Below are positions 34,001-44,184 of a stretch of DNA of 64,000 nucleotides, one piece after another. The position numbers were made by a program, and so were the translations under genes. Position 1 is the first letter of the stretch; every line of letters starts with the position of its first letter. This stretch comes from Owenia fusiformis (lineage: Eukaryota > Annelida > Polychaeta > Sabellida > Oweniidae): contig CAIIXF020000007.1 in assembly GCA_903813345.2 (NCBI GenBank), positions 19,331,564 through 19,395,563 of the forward strand, read 5' to 3'. Under the pieces are notes generated by a model that was not told the DNA's origin, did no database searches, and was given only the letters and a program-made list of their open reading frames with translations.

Positions 34001-37000
34001 GTTGAATATGATTTTACAGCTTAATGTACTCAATATGGCATCAGAAATTGATGTATTTCGGTTTGTTGTCAGATGGGCAGAAGATCGATGCGAAGAGTTA
34101 AACTCTTCAAAAGATGGCGCCACAATGAGAGAAACAATAGGGGATGCATTATATAATCTGAGACTTTTAGAAATTTCTACCTCTGACTTAGGATGTATAG
34201 TTGCTCCAACAGGAATACTGCAGCCCCAGGAAGTTGTAGATCTTCTGATATACATAACTGCTGGGAGCAAAAACCATGATAAGCTGACCAAGTTCTCGAA
34301 AGAAAAGCGGAAATATACCATTGAGATTGAACAGACTCATAATAACTTAAAAATTGAAGACTCTAAATCTACTATGAAAAGTCGAAGAATATTTGGACGT
34401 CGCAAGAGTTCAAGTTCCAATATGAAAGCAGAACATTGGTAGATTCAAATACAAGATAGACAGCACTTAGCAGTAATATGTTCATCAATGGCTAATTCTT
34501 TGTAAAATATGACAGAAATATGAAATGTTTTTGCTACCCTGTTAACTTTCTCTATTAATTGAATGAACTGTAAGTGTGTTTTGTAAGATAGCTAAACACT
34601 TTTTATGTACATATACATTACACAAGTCTTTTAAAACAACTTGAAACAGCAACTCCCAGGAGAAGCAAATAACAAAACACATTATATCAAAGCAATCATT
34701 GTTTTACAATATAGTACTATGATACAAAAAAACAAGTAGCAGTTTTGTCCCATTTTTGGATCTACATCCATGGACATGATGCCATATTAAAAATTCTTAG
34801 TAGATGTCCGATGACCATAAGGCATTAGCCTATCAGGTCCAAAGTTAATAACTGGTATTTGCGTTATAGGAAAAATTTCTTCTGAAAAATGGTGCTCATT
34901 TTGAATTTAGCAGCCATCTTTAAAATTTCTTCTAAAGCAGAGTCCTAAACCCATAAGGCATAAGCAAATCAAAATCTGAACCAAATCTGACGACTTGCAT
35001 TTGAGTAATCAAAAAAAACATTTATTTACGAAAAACTGCCAATCATTTTGAACTGAGCAGCCATATTGAATTTCCTTTTGGAACAGAGGTCCTTTTCCCA
35101 TAAAACTTGAATTAGCTTATTAAATTTGAACCAAATCAATATATCTAAATTATCATGAAAAATGGTGGCCTTTTTGAATTAAGAGACCATTTTGAAAATT
35201 TCCTCTTTAACAGAGGTATAAACTAGTATTCAGCAATGATTATACCATTAAACAAGACAAGAACAGGACAAAATGTCACAACCTGGTTGAAAATTACACA
35301 AGTGTACCAAATTCAGATGCTGAAAACGAATGCCAAATGTTGGTCACAAAAAATGTCACTGTAACAATATGTCATGACTTTTTGGTGAGGTGAGAGAAAA
35401 TGATTTAAACTTACTCTCCTAGCAGATAGTTCACAGCAACAGTTGTCTGTTTTTCTGGATCTGGTGCCATTGGGTCAGGACGACATGTTATCCTAGCCTC
35501 TCTCTGAAGTAAAACAGAAGATCACATTTGATATAATATACTCTTTGCATTCTGTGGAACTAAAATAATCTAGCTTAACACAGAGTCTAGTGACAAAGTA
35601 ATGTAGACGAAGTCTAACTAATGCAAAGGCTAGAAAGAGCATTGATAGATGAGTATAAAAGTGGGACGGAGGATGAGTCAATTTGCGAAACAGCCAAGAA
35701 AAGGTGCTTATCTTTGGCCGATTCGTCTATTCATTTACATAACCCAAATAACAAATTGCTATAAATATGAATAAAGGTTTACCATTTCTGACCATCTTGG
35801 CTCAGATGGAACTTCAGTCTTTGGGTCAATCTTGTTAAAATGTTGTAAATATCCCTCATTTATGGCCTTTAGATGGTGCTCAAGAGACATATCTCCATAT
35901 GTGTAAAACCTGTAACATTTATGACAAAGAATGAAATTAGTGAACAACAAAAGATATCTGCTTATCAGTTTCTGAATGTACAATAATTCAAAGTTTTCGA
36001 ACCAAACTGACATATAGATGGAAGTACAAGTGTTAGGTGAGCATATTATATTCGTTCATGTACATGTATTCATATAAAATATGATAAATATTCTGTGAGT
36101 TCAGTATTAGCTTATTCAGTTTATGGTTCATTGGATGTTCTGGTTCATAATGTGGAACTCATTTGATCAAAGAGATGCAATCTAAAAAAATTAAATAAAC
36201 CCAAAAAATAATGATAAATGCCCTGATTGTTCAATTAAAATCTCAAATAGAGGAAGGTGTGTTTACCTGGAGTTACTAGGGTGATAATGTGAGGCATGGA
36301 AGTCTTTCAGGTGTGACCAGGTAAGATCAGGTATATGTATTGGATCCCCTCCACTAACTACGCTGTATGTATGGCTTGGCATCAAGTGATTCTGCACTGC
36401 TTCACAGAATAAATGTTGTGGATTAGACTGGAAATATATGTACGATATGGTAAGTAGATTTAAGACACTTTTCACTTTTATTAAGTTCATCTCCTGGGAA
36501 GGGACTGTCCGGTTGTGTATGAATGCAGTTGATTTTGTTAGGGGAGGGGTAAATGATATTTCATTAATGAAGAAAGTTGATTTTTTTTAAAACTTCCTTT
36601 GAAAGACATAATAATACTCAACAATTTCAAGTTTTGTTAAATGGGGGTTGGAATCATTCAATAATGAAATTAACTTAATATTTTAACAAGTTTGGACAAC
36701 TGAACACCCAATCTCAATGTTGTACTTAAAATGTATTATAAATCAAATAAATTGATTAATGCCTTGTAAATATGTTGATTTTCTAAAATATGCTGGGAAA
36801 GATGAAAATCATTTGACAAGGGGGGTTCACTTTACAGAAAATTCAAGAGGGTTCACGACAAAGGACAGGTGGCGGTAAACCCTTCTTTTAGCCCCCCTAC
36901 AAAACAAGTATATATTGACATGGAATTGAAGAGGAAGTATGACTTATTACTTAAAATGTGATTTCTGAGAATTTTGACATTTGACCTTGACATTAGGGTG

Positions 37001-40000
37001 GTTTGAAGGTTAACTTTGAGAGATGCTATTTTTGTCAAAATTTTGCCATTTTCTAATACAAGAAATGAAAGCAATTGGCTTTATTTTGATTGTGACTGAT
37101 AATAAGACATGTGAATGGAAATAAAAATGTTCTTCATAAATTCTCACGGGCAATTACAAGAAAATCTTGAGAATAAATCCCCATATGGGCATTTTTAGGG
37201 GGACTAAATGTTCCTGTTTCAAAAATGAATGTTCTTGTTGCCTTTTGAGACTCCAACAGTATCCTAAGCATGTTTTAAGAGTTGGGATGTGATTATTGTT
37301 TTAATGCCCATGGGCAATAAGGATAAAATGACTGCAATTAAATGCACACAAGGACACTTCCATGAGAATGGATTTTCTTATTTCAGTTGCTTCTCACCAG
37401 TTTTCTAAACATGTTTGCCATATTTTAAGTAGTTATAGGGTCACTTTTAATAAATGCCCATTGGCATTTGCTTTGGAATCTGAAATTAAATGTCTGTATG
37501 GACACTTAATTTTAAAGTTACTTGCCAATTTGCAGTTCCCATATTTGAAACACAAATAATTCAGAGAAATCCTCTTTCAATATATATCATAAAATATAAG
37601 GCAGCATCATGTATAAATGGCATGACACTCAAAGGATTGCTTAAAATTCTCTACTTATACACTATTTAGAAAAACTCTTAGGCCATTCAAAGATGTTTTT
37701 ATAATTAATGTCACTAAATTCTATGTTTTCAGAAAAAACAAAATGTTCCCATGTACTCTGTACTTGTAATGCATATAAATGACAAAGGGGATTGTGATCT
37801 TGGATTATATTGTAGTGAAATGAGTTCCAGATTGATTAAAAACTATGTGTATATAGGCTTCAGTATTGTCTTCATTAACAAGGTCATCTGAATCAAGAGG
37901 TATGTTACTTGCCTTCCCACAGTGTGTTATTGCATTTTCGCTATTAAAAAATATATAAAACCCTTTAAATAAATAAAGGTTTTGTAGTTTTTAATATAAG
38001 GCCATTCATCAGAATGCCAACATATAATTAATTTTGAATGGCCTTATCTGTACATGCAATTATGTAGTGTACATGTATGCCCAGGTTAGCAGCCATATTG
38101 AAAACATAAACCAGTCAGCCTTATTTTCATCACAAAATTTAAGTTTTAGTGGTGAGCCCACACTCCCACAAGAATGATATTTGCAGGGAAGCTACTTCAC
38201 AGTCTACGCATTATACACTTTTCAATATCTTTTTTGTGGGAGTTTGGGCTGATGGTTAAATTTTCAATGAAAGGGAATGAGCAAGATGCTTAAACTTGAT
38301 GACAAAGTGAACAAAAATGACAATGTTTTCCAGATTTGCAGTAGTAAACTTCATATATAGCTGGATTTTGTTAATGTTCTACTCCGAATGCTTGTATGGT
38401 ATATGTTCCATATAATAAATTCTATATAATGATAAGTTTTGATATTATTTTGATGGTAAACATAGTGTGTACCCATATTCAGACAGTCTTGTGATAGGGG
38501 TTCTTACTGCCAATTTTTCAAAGAATCTGAAAACTAATGCCACTTTTTGAAATTGCACATTTCAAGAAAAAGGGTTTATCTACAACTTGCAATTGGTTTT
38601 AAAAGTAAATGGAAGAATGAGTTTTTTGGAAAAAATCTTAGTGGACCAATAGTCTGTTAAATGGACCTGTTCTTTGGCCCAAAATCACATGAAAAATGCT
38701 CAAAATTTTGGCTGGCACTCCAGTTACACCCTGATGGAAATGCCAAGTCGCAACATAGTGATCCATGTACATATAATGTACTTACAAATACTCCTTTCAT
38801 TTCATTGAAGACAACACCTTTGAAGACAATGGGAGAACTTGGATCATCTGTAATCTCATGTTCTAATCTCCATCCTTCCTGGCTGAAATAATGTAATACA
38901 ATAGAGTACAATACAATACAATATATTACAATGCAATACAACAATACAATACAACAGAGTACAATACAATACAATGTAATACAATGAAAGGATGATCTGA
39001 GACTTGAACAGAGAGGTATTTGTAATAAAGGAATGGATTACAATGTCAAAATGTTGAACAACAAAAAGGTGCATATCTGAGTACATTTTACTGCAAACTG
39101 TCCTTGTGTATGTTTACAATCTTTTTCTATCTCTATTCATAGGTGATAATTCAATTCATTAGACAAATGAAAGGAAAGTGTTTATACGTCAAGTAACCCT
39201 GTACATACACATGGTAATTGTACCTACCAGAAATCAAGTTCTCGTAGTCTAGGCTTGAAGACAGCATCAAGGTATATAGATAGAAGGTTCTGGAAATCCT
39301 GTTCATTTTGAGTGGAGAAAGGATACATCGTCCAATCTGATGCTGAAAGTTGAAATGAACATTCATCTTCAAAAACTGTATCATGTATTACTTTTGCTCA
39401 ACTAATAGGTTGGTGCAAACTCTAATCACTCCAAAAAAGATTTTACTTCTGAACTCAGAATTCCAGAGATGAGAGTGAAATTATAGACTCAACATGTTAG
39501 TCAAATTAATGATAATCACAATTAGTTAACATACATACTAAACATACCTGTGAATGCATTCATGAATGTTGACATAGACCTGTTTAGCATTTTGAAAAAT
39601 GGGTCCCTGACAGGGAACTTTTCTGAGCCACACAGTGTCGTATGCTCCAATATATGAGGCACTCCTGTGCTATCCATGGGGGTTGTGCGGAATGCCACGC
39701 TGAAAATGCAAGATTCAGATATATGTAAAATGGTAGATCACATTGGAGGTACATGTAAGGTTGTATGATCTAACTGAAATTTATGAAAATATCTGACAAT
39801 AATTGATCAAGAAAGATGTGAAACATTGCACAGAAATATGTGTTATCTCTGAAATCATCATGAAAGATTCCCAGCTAGTTACAACATAGCTTTGGTTACA
39901 GCCATAATCTTACAAGTGTAATCGAGCAACCATAGCCTAACAACCATCTGACAACCATAATCAAGCAAGAATAAATCTGAAAATCATAGTCCCACAACCA

Positions 40001-43000
40001 TAAATCTGAAAACCATAATTTGATAACCATAATTCTGACAACCATAAATATCTCAACCATAATTCCAACAACCACTATTTTAAAACTGGAGCTTACAAAT
40101 TACCTGAAGACATTATTAGTGTCATCCCTAGCAACGTGAAAATGTTTGGCTCCAGTCCTGTCATGTGTAAGCATTACCGCAGTAAGATGAAGCTCTGGTA
40201 CTGGAACCACCTACAAATATCATGTCATAAGATATTACAATGGTGGTCAAATCTTTTAAAAAAGAAACTTGTAAAAGAAACAAATATTTAAGTAAATAAG
40301 CTCATAATCATCAGTTCATGCTTATTTAAATGCAATAAAATGCATCTACATTTTCTATTTAAATCAATTTAAAAAATGTAACAGAACATTTATGACAATC
40401 ATATTTCTCCAGTACATGTACCTCTTGAACTGTGTATCCATGTAGAGCACTACCAGGTTTGAACAAATCCAGGTTAATCTGGCCATTGTTAACTGCAGTA
40501 GCAGCAGCTGCTTCTGGCCTTGTACTCTTATATCTCCTACATAATACTTTTGCACATCTACAAATATACAATAAACATATTCAGATTGCCAGTAAATTAG
40601 CAAATAAGATAAACCCCCATCGTTTTGCTTTGTACATTAAGAGAAGGAACCTGCCAATGTTCACTTTGTTAAGACTTACATTTGAAAATGACTTCTCTGA
40701 AGCTGGTGTGAAGATTTACAGTTTCATTTACAAAGCAAAGAATTTAAGAGTATCTGGCTATAAGCACGAGGTTAGATCTTTGGCGGGACAATCAGTCAAA
40801 ACTGTACATGCAGGCCTTTTTCTCAGTTAAAGTCCAAAAAATATCAAAATCAACCTCACATTTATGGGGGTACACTGCACTTCCATAGTGAGCAGAAGCC
40901 ACCCTTATGTTATCTATAGGTTACACCAAGTGCTGATAGAAGTTTGAAACAAGGCATTAACATGACAAAATGTCACCACCTAGTTGCTCACAATATTATG
41001 AGTTCAATCTTAAGTCAGATTTTAATTTGTAGTCGATTTTGAAAAAATAAATTGGTCAATTTGAAGCAAGATGAAAAAAGACCTTTTGACCTTGAGAAGG
41101 TCATTGAAGGTCAAATCTTTTTTGACCTTGAGAATGTCATTTAACGTCAAATCAAATATAAAATCAGATTTGAACTTCTTAAAACTTGGCCAACCGCCGA
41201 CCACCGCAAAAAAAGGAGACCAAAACAATATGCCACCACTTTTAGGTGGAGACATGAAAATAAAAAACAGAGTATTGCCTTGTTATGTTTACAAGATTCT
41301 CCTGATATGGACCAAATCTGAGAATTTAGAATTGATCCGTGCTCCGCCTGTCGTGAATGAATAGGCTAATCTAAAGGATTTCGTAATTACAAGTTCAAAT
41401 GTCACCTTTTTTAATATTTTCCCGCTTCAGATTTTGTATTGCCAGATTTGGTCTTATTCCATAACAAAAAAATTCAAAACATATAAGAGGTGATCGTGAT
41501 ATTAGTATAAACATTTTGATTGTGCTGATTATGAATTAATAGCCATGTTAATCTTTTGGAAAATACTATGGCAGAGAAGCATCAAAATATAAGAGGCCAC
41601 ATACATTATTAGCCAAACTAGAAGCAATCCAAGATATACAAATGTCATTTATGTACAATTGGAATATATTTTTCCATATATTCAAACAAACAAACCATAA
41701 TATATTATTGCACAATGATCTTTTGATTTCTTATTTTTTTAGGCTTTACTGAGGAAATGAAACAATGAAATGGGCTGTAGATCTAAATGGTCCTGCCTTG
41801 AGTAAGGGCAATCTACAACTGATTTGGTTCGGTTATGGAACTGATTCGGTTCATTTCCACGCATGCGCAAAATAAAAGGTGTTTCCCATGATACCTTTCG
41901 ATTGGTACATCCTTCCATTACATGTAGTTCAGTGAACAGTATGAATTACGGGATCATCCTTACATGGACACCCATGATCCTAGGTAGTTGCTTCAAATCT
42001 ACCATTGTCCATTCACTTTTACACTGGACCTTTACATCTAAAATCAATACTAGTCACATTTATTTGTTGAATATTAAAGTCATCCTCCGATCACAGGGCT
42101 TCAAAATCCAGAATATATTCTTTCTTTTTACCCCCTGCGATAAGCAGTTAGCATTTCCTCAATTAAGAACTCGCAATCTGATTGGCTGTCGCAACACTGC
42201 GACAGAAATCATGTATAAGTCATTGCGCATAATTAGATCACGCGATTCAGTTAAATCAGGCGCTTCCAAATTGGTTATAGCAGGGGGAAGAAGAAGGTAC
42301 GATTCTGGATACGTTCTTAGGAGGATGTATTAAAGTATGATAGTGTATTTCTGTATGGGCGAAACATATGTAAATGAAAGGAAATTTCTTTACATAGAGG
42401 GGCAAAACGGCCCAAACTCGGAGCGTAATGCCCCCTGGATAAATGCTATCGTGGTTTTTCCAATGACCATTGTGCGTGTATCATATAAGATCAACCAATC
42501 GCATTTGAGATGCGCAGAAAATATACACAGAGAACCGAATCAAAGAGCCTATGGAAAGGGGGTTTTGTCATGTAATCATGTCAGGTGGTAAAGCGTTTTC
42601 ACGTCACACATTACTAATCAGAATTACTTTCACGTTTAACATCCTTGATCATCAAAATACATGTATTACATTCACAATTCACGAAGATCAAATATCATTA
42701 CATTTACGTTTCACGGGCGTTAAATAAATCGCTAAACCGTCCAATGGCGAAATTATACTTTTGATGTTGTTTTTTTGTTTTCTCAAGGTCATCGTCAATG
42801 AAACGTTTGGGAAGCCTGGCTTTCAGTTGTTTTCTTTGACTAGTTTGTTTACTTTGTATAATAATAACTAAATTAAACACCGGTTCAGCGAAATCACTCT
42901 CCATTTTGCTTGCAAGACTTGCAAAGTCCAGACGATGGTCACATAGTCCAGATATCTTAGTATATCAGGTCGATATTTGTATTCGCCAGATTGGCTTGCT

Positions 43001-43646
43001 ATTGGTTGAATTTCTACTAAGTCGTTATTCTCGACCAATCAAAATAGAAGAAAAGAAATTAAAATATTAAAATATCCCGATAGTACACCTCTCTTATGTT
43101 AATCTTTGTCGCGTTTTGTAACTGGTGCTCTGATTGGCTAAAAATAGAAAAGTTTAGAAATAGAAACAAATAAATTACATTTAGTTTACAAAGTCGACAA
43201 ATAATATGTATCACAAAAGCGAACGTAGGATCAAATGTTTTCATGGTATTCTCGCCGAACGAAGTTTCATTTATTCTGAAAACGTAGCACGAAATAACGA
43301 GACTGAACGGCGTCACGGAGGTCTCATAATTCAAAATACGATGCTCGAGGCAATGTTTATTGACTTCACGATGCACTGGGTTAACTTCATGAACATCTGC
43401 ACAGGCCTGCAGGACTTGCATTCAATCAAAATCCACTAAAACGCTGCACGCCCAAACGCTTTCCATATCCTCATCAAAGAACCGAATCAGATGTAGATTG
43501 CCCTTAGTGCCTGCCTTGGCTTGGGGATGATGAAAACAGTTCATTTTTTCTAGGCTATAAAAAGTGTCATAAAAATCTATGGTTATCCATAATTGTGCTC
43601 ACCTGTTCAGAACTCTCAAGTACTGTCGGCAGTTGTTCATGTGCAT
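19021..43646 (-). CDS. PITRM1: Presequence protease, mitochondrial (PreP/PITRM1), M16C metallopeptidase, 25 coding exons
   Basis: Exons 1-25 in transcript order: 43603-43646, 40422-40557, 40104-40210, 39548-39699, 39228-39342, 38786-38882, 36267-36427, 35783-35909, 35415-35503, 29482-29610, 29028-29141, 28636-28732, 28104-28238, 26769-26907, 26461-26577, 26113-26242, 25706-25826, 25362-25438, 24846-25011, 24370-24470, 23699-23971, 22875-22946, 20099-20213, 19638-19771, 19021-19120. All phases close, giving 1015 aa (human 1037). The enzyme degrades cleaved presequences and other peptides in the matrix. The inverted zinc motif HILEH is at residues 111-115, the distal glutamate in FNEMKG at 212, and the substrate-binding Arg/Tyr pair at R876/Y882. 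An Arg-rich leader fits matrix import. Exon 1 is the least certain; it was chosen because its phase-2 donor joins exon 2. Exon 10 uses a weak donor (GTTGGT). Confidence 0.93.
20462..22713. repeat. Expanded GTCACCACC element: 2.2-kb minisatellite dense in AGGTCA motifs (PITRM1 intron 22)
   Basis: Bounded by TATGTCACCACC and GGTGGTGACATTTTGTCATG, as in the short copies, but with well over a dozen roughly 100-150 bp units. Each unit holds TGACCTTCAATGACCTT, then AAGGTCAAAAAAGGTC and more AGGTC, followed by a T-run and CAAAATCATCTACATG. A higher-order duplication of about 695 bp is visible (markers near 21114 and 21811, and near 21501 and 22195). Confidence 0.85.
22905..23275 (-). repeat. Tandem array of the 5' end of PITRM1 exon 22 with its acceptor, ~92-bp period
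   Basis: The true exon 22 (22875-22946) is followed upstream (higher coordinates) by three extra copies of its first ~44 bp plus about 48 bp of flanking intron. The TTCTCTCTGA splice junction recurs at 22941, 23032, 23125 and 23217 (spacing 91, 93, 92). Copies keep the AG acceptor but lack the rest of the exon and its donor. The third copy has more substitutions. Reading from the nearest decoy acceptor reaches an in-frame TAG before true exon 22. Confidence 0.9.
26871..27205 (-). repeat. Tandem array of the 5' end of PITRM1 exon 14 with its acceptor, 67-bp period
   Basis: The first ~33 bp of exon 14 plus about 34 bp of upstream intron occur five times in all. The TTGGACTAC junction recurs at an exact 67-bp period (TGG at 26904, 26971, 27038, 27105 and 27172; the last copy has one change nearby). 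Four copies are decoys with an acceptor but no donor. Including one unit shifts frame (67 is not a multiple of 3) and runs into TGA early in exon 14. Confidence 0.9.
27480..28095. repeat. GTCACCACC / AGGTCA element, inverted copy (PITRM1 intron 13)
   Basis: Minus-orientation relative of 18036-18543: GACCTTGAGAAGGTCATTGA units and a right end reading TTGGTGGTGACATAA, with the CCGATCGCCAACAACC segment that corresponds to the GGCGGTTGGCGATC segment of other copies. It ends only a few bp before the exon 13 donor at 28103. Confidence 0.75.
29611..32285. other. PITRM1 intron 9, proximal part: decayed repeats only
   Basis: Contains degenerate GACCTTG-rich sequence (29880-30110) and two short inverted relics of the GTCACCACC family (about 30555-30615 and 31018-31152). 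No exon of either strand was recognised. Confidence 0.45.
32286..32299 (+). CDS. Possible alternative first coding exon (1a) of the BTB-BACK gene
   Basis: ATGGCCTTCACAAG is followed directly by GTAAGTAT, a strong donor. It ends in phase 2, like the main first exon, and would add M-A-F-T before the same Ser-Gly-Phe-Ile junction. The main exon also ends in a TT(C/T)ACAAG donor context. The phase match could be chance; no RNA evidence is available. Confidence 0.35.
32595..34442 (+). CDS. BTB-BACK domain protein (BTBD3/BTBD6-like, no PHR domain), nested in PITRM1 intron 9
   Basis: Exons: 32595-32638, 32926-33024, 33372-33539, 33734-34442; all junctions are phase 2 and give 339 aa. BTB domain about residues 44-150, with MSDIKF, the helix [20 protein letters not shown] and YIYCGEV; BACK domain about 155-265 ([19 protein letters not shown] to [12 protein letters not shown]). 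The tail is basic and serine-rich ([12 protein letters not shown]). BTB-BACK proteins commonly dimerise and act as substrate adaptors for cullin-3 ubiquitin ligases; that role is inferred from the family. BTBD3/6 proteins carry a C-terminal PHR domain, absent here, so this may be a divergent member. The gene lies wholly within one PITRM1 intron on the opposite strand. I cannot name a specific orthologue. Confidence 0.85.
34780..35230. repeat. Degenerate ~130-bp tandem repeat (PITRM1 intron 9, distal)
   Basis: Three diverged units each contain a TTTTGAATT(T/A)AG(C/A)AGCCAT-like segment followed by a TTTCCT/TTTCTT and CAGAGGTC-like segment, at about 34890, 35030 and 35165. A decayed GTCACCACC-family relic follows at about 35265-35390. 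Confidence 0.5.
36428..38785. other. PITRM1 intron 6, no gene seen
   Basis: 2.36 kb of AT-rich intron with open frames of at most 73 codons and none with recognisable features. Several short AATGCCCATGGGC-like motifs occur (about 37180, 37305 and 37455), possibly a decayed repeat. Confidence 0.45.
38888..38985. repeat. AATAC/ATACA microsatellite (PITRM1 intron 5)
   Basis: Imperfect pentanucleotide repeat of about 100 bp starting a few bases beyond the exon 6 acceptor. It produces tyrosine/cysteine-rich spurious open frames on the minus strand. Confidence 0.8.
39548..39699 (-). other. PITRM1: PITRM1 exon 4, encoding the zinc-binding HILEH motif
   Basis: Encodes residues 96-147, including [18 protein letters not shown], with H111 and H115 as zinc ligands and E114 as catalytic base by family analogy. 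This is the strongest single identification of the gene, since the surrounding sequence is nearly the same as the human enzyme as I remember it. The third zinc ligand (E212) is in exon 6. Confidence 0.95.
40949..41258. repeat. GTCACCACC / AGGTCA element, inverted ~310-bp copy (PITRM1 intron 1)
   Basis: Starts CAAGGCATTAACATGACAAA and TGTCACCACC, carries GACCTTGAGAAGGTCATTGA and ends near CCACCACTTTTAGGTGGAGA. Same family as 18036-18543 with fewer internal units. Confidence 0.75.
41540..41778. mobile_element. Decayed, truncated copy of the 391-bp MITE family
   Basis: Contains the family segments AAGCATCAAAATATAAGAGG and AGAAGCAATCCAAGATATAC, and a diverged right end, in inverted orientation relative to 3308-3698. 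One TIR is missing and an AAACAAACAAACC insertion is present. Confidence 0.65.
42081..42327. mobile_element. 247-bp MITE with 9-bp target duplication TATTAAAGT (PITRM1 intron 1)
   Basis: Second copy of the CATCCTCC...GGAGGATG family (first at 14946-15182), flanked by TATTAAAGT at 42072-42080 and 42328-42336. The intact duplication shows it is a complete insertion. Confidence 0.8.
42704..42904 (-). other. 66-codon open frame of unknown status
   Basis: Minus-strand frame inside PITRM1 intron 1, same strand as PITRM1. The peptide is hydrophilic and basic ([20 protein letters not shown]) and looks more protein-like than neighbouring frames, but I recognise no family. No splice links were tested beyond inspection; it may be chance or a transposon remnant. 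Confidence 0.15.
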
Positions 43647-44130
43647 CACGTCCTCTTGCCCATACAGACTAAATCCGAGTTATAAATAAAAAATTAAAAA
43701 GATAATTTTTTTGCATGAATTTTTCAAAAGTCAACTTGCACTTTGAGAAACGAAAATGAATAAATGAACTCTGCTATATCCGTATATTAAAGCCTGTTGA
43801 ACTTAAAAAAATACACAATATAAATTTATATTATATTTTATTCAATAATTACTGCTGCTTACATTTAATTTGTGATCAGTCTTTTGAATTTCATTTGAAA
43901 CTTTCCTGAACAAGTTTGACACACAACCGGAAGTGCTATGAGTATGGAATTTTAAAATTTAAAATTTTTATGAAATCTTGCGATATTGTCTAATATGTCG
44001 AATTAACCGAGAAAATACATTCAAAAATAGTTCTTCTACGTGTCATATTTAACATTAGACCGATTTTCTTGAATAGACAGAGTTATAGATCTCAGGCTGT
44101 CATGCATTATTCACGGGCTGTCATTCCAAC

Positions 44131-44184
44131 ATGAACATGTATCAACACCGGCTTGACAAGGATCAAGACGTCATCGTCATGAAG
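44131..44184 (+). other. Possible divergent first exon upstream of PITRM1
   Basis: An ATG followed by 18 open codons (MNMYQHRLDKDQDVIVMK) ends at GTAATT, about 480 bp from the PITRM1 start and on the opposite strand. Joined to the candidate exon at 49841 it would read only 15 more codons to a stop. It may be a 5' leader of a divergent transcript, a small ORF, or nothing. Confidence 0.2.

Noticed and set aside
33740-34321. 193-codon minus-strand open frame
   Set aside because: It is the antisense shadow of BTB-BACK exon 4, whose sense frame matches a known family and joins three exons in phase.
38657-39086. Tyr/Cys/Ile/Val-rich frames, possible membrane peptide
   Set aside because: They translate the AATAC microsatellite and PITRM1 exon 6 in mixed frames.
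41863-42333. 156-codon plus-strand frame
   Set aside because: Its C-terminal half is the 42081-42327 MITE, also present at 14946-15182; the N-terminal half has no recognisable features.
43059-43439. 120-codon minus-strand and 77-codon plus-strand frames
   Set aside because: They overlap each other, have no recognisable domain and lie in PITRM1 intron 1.
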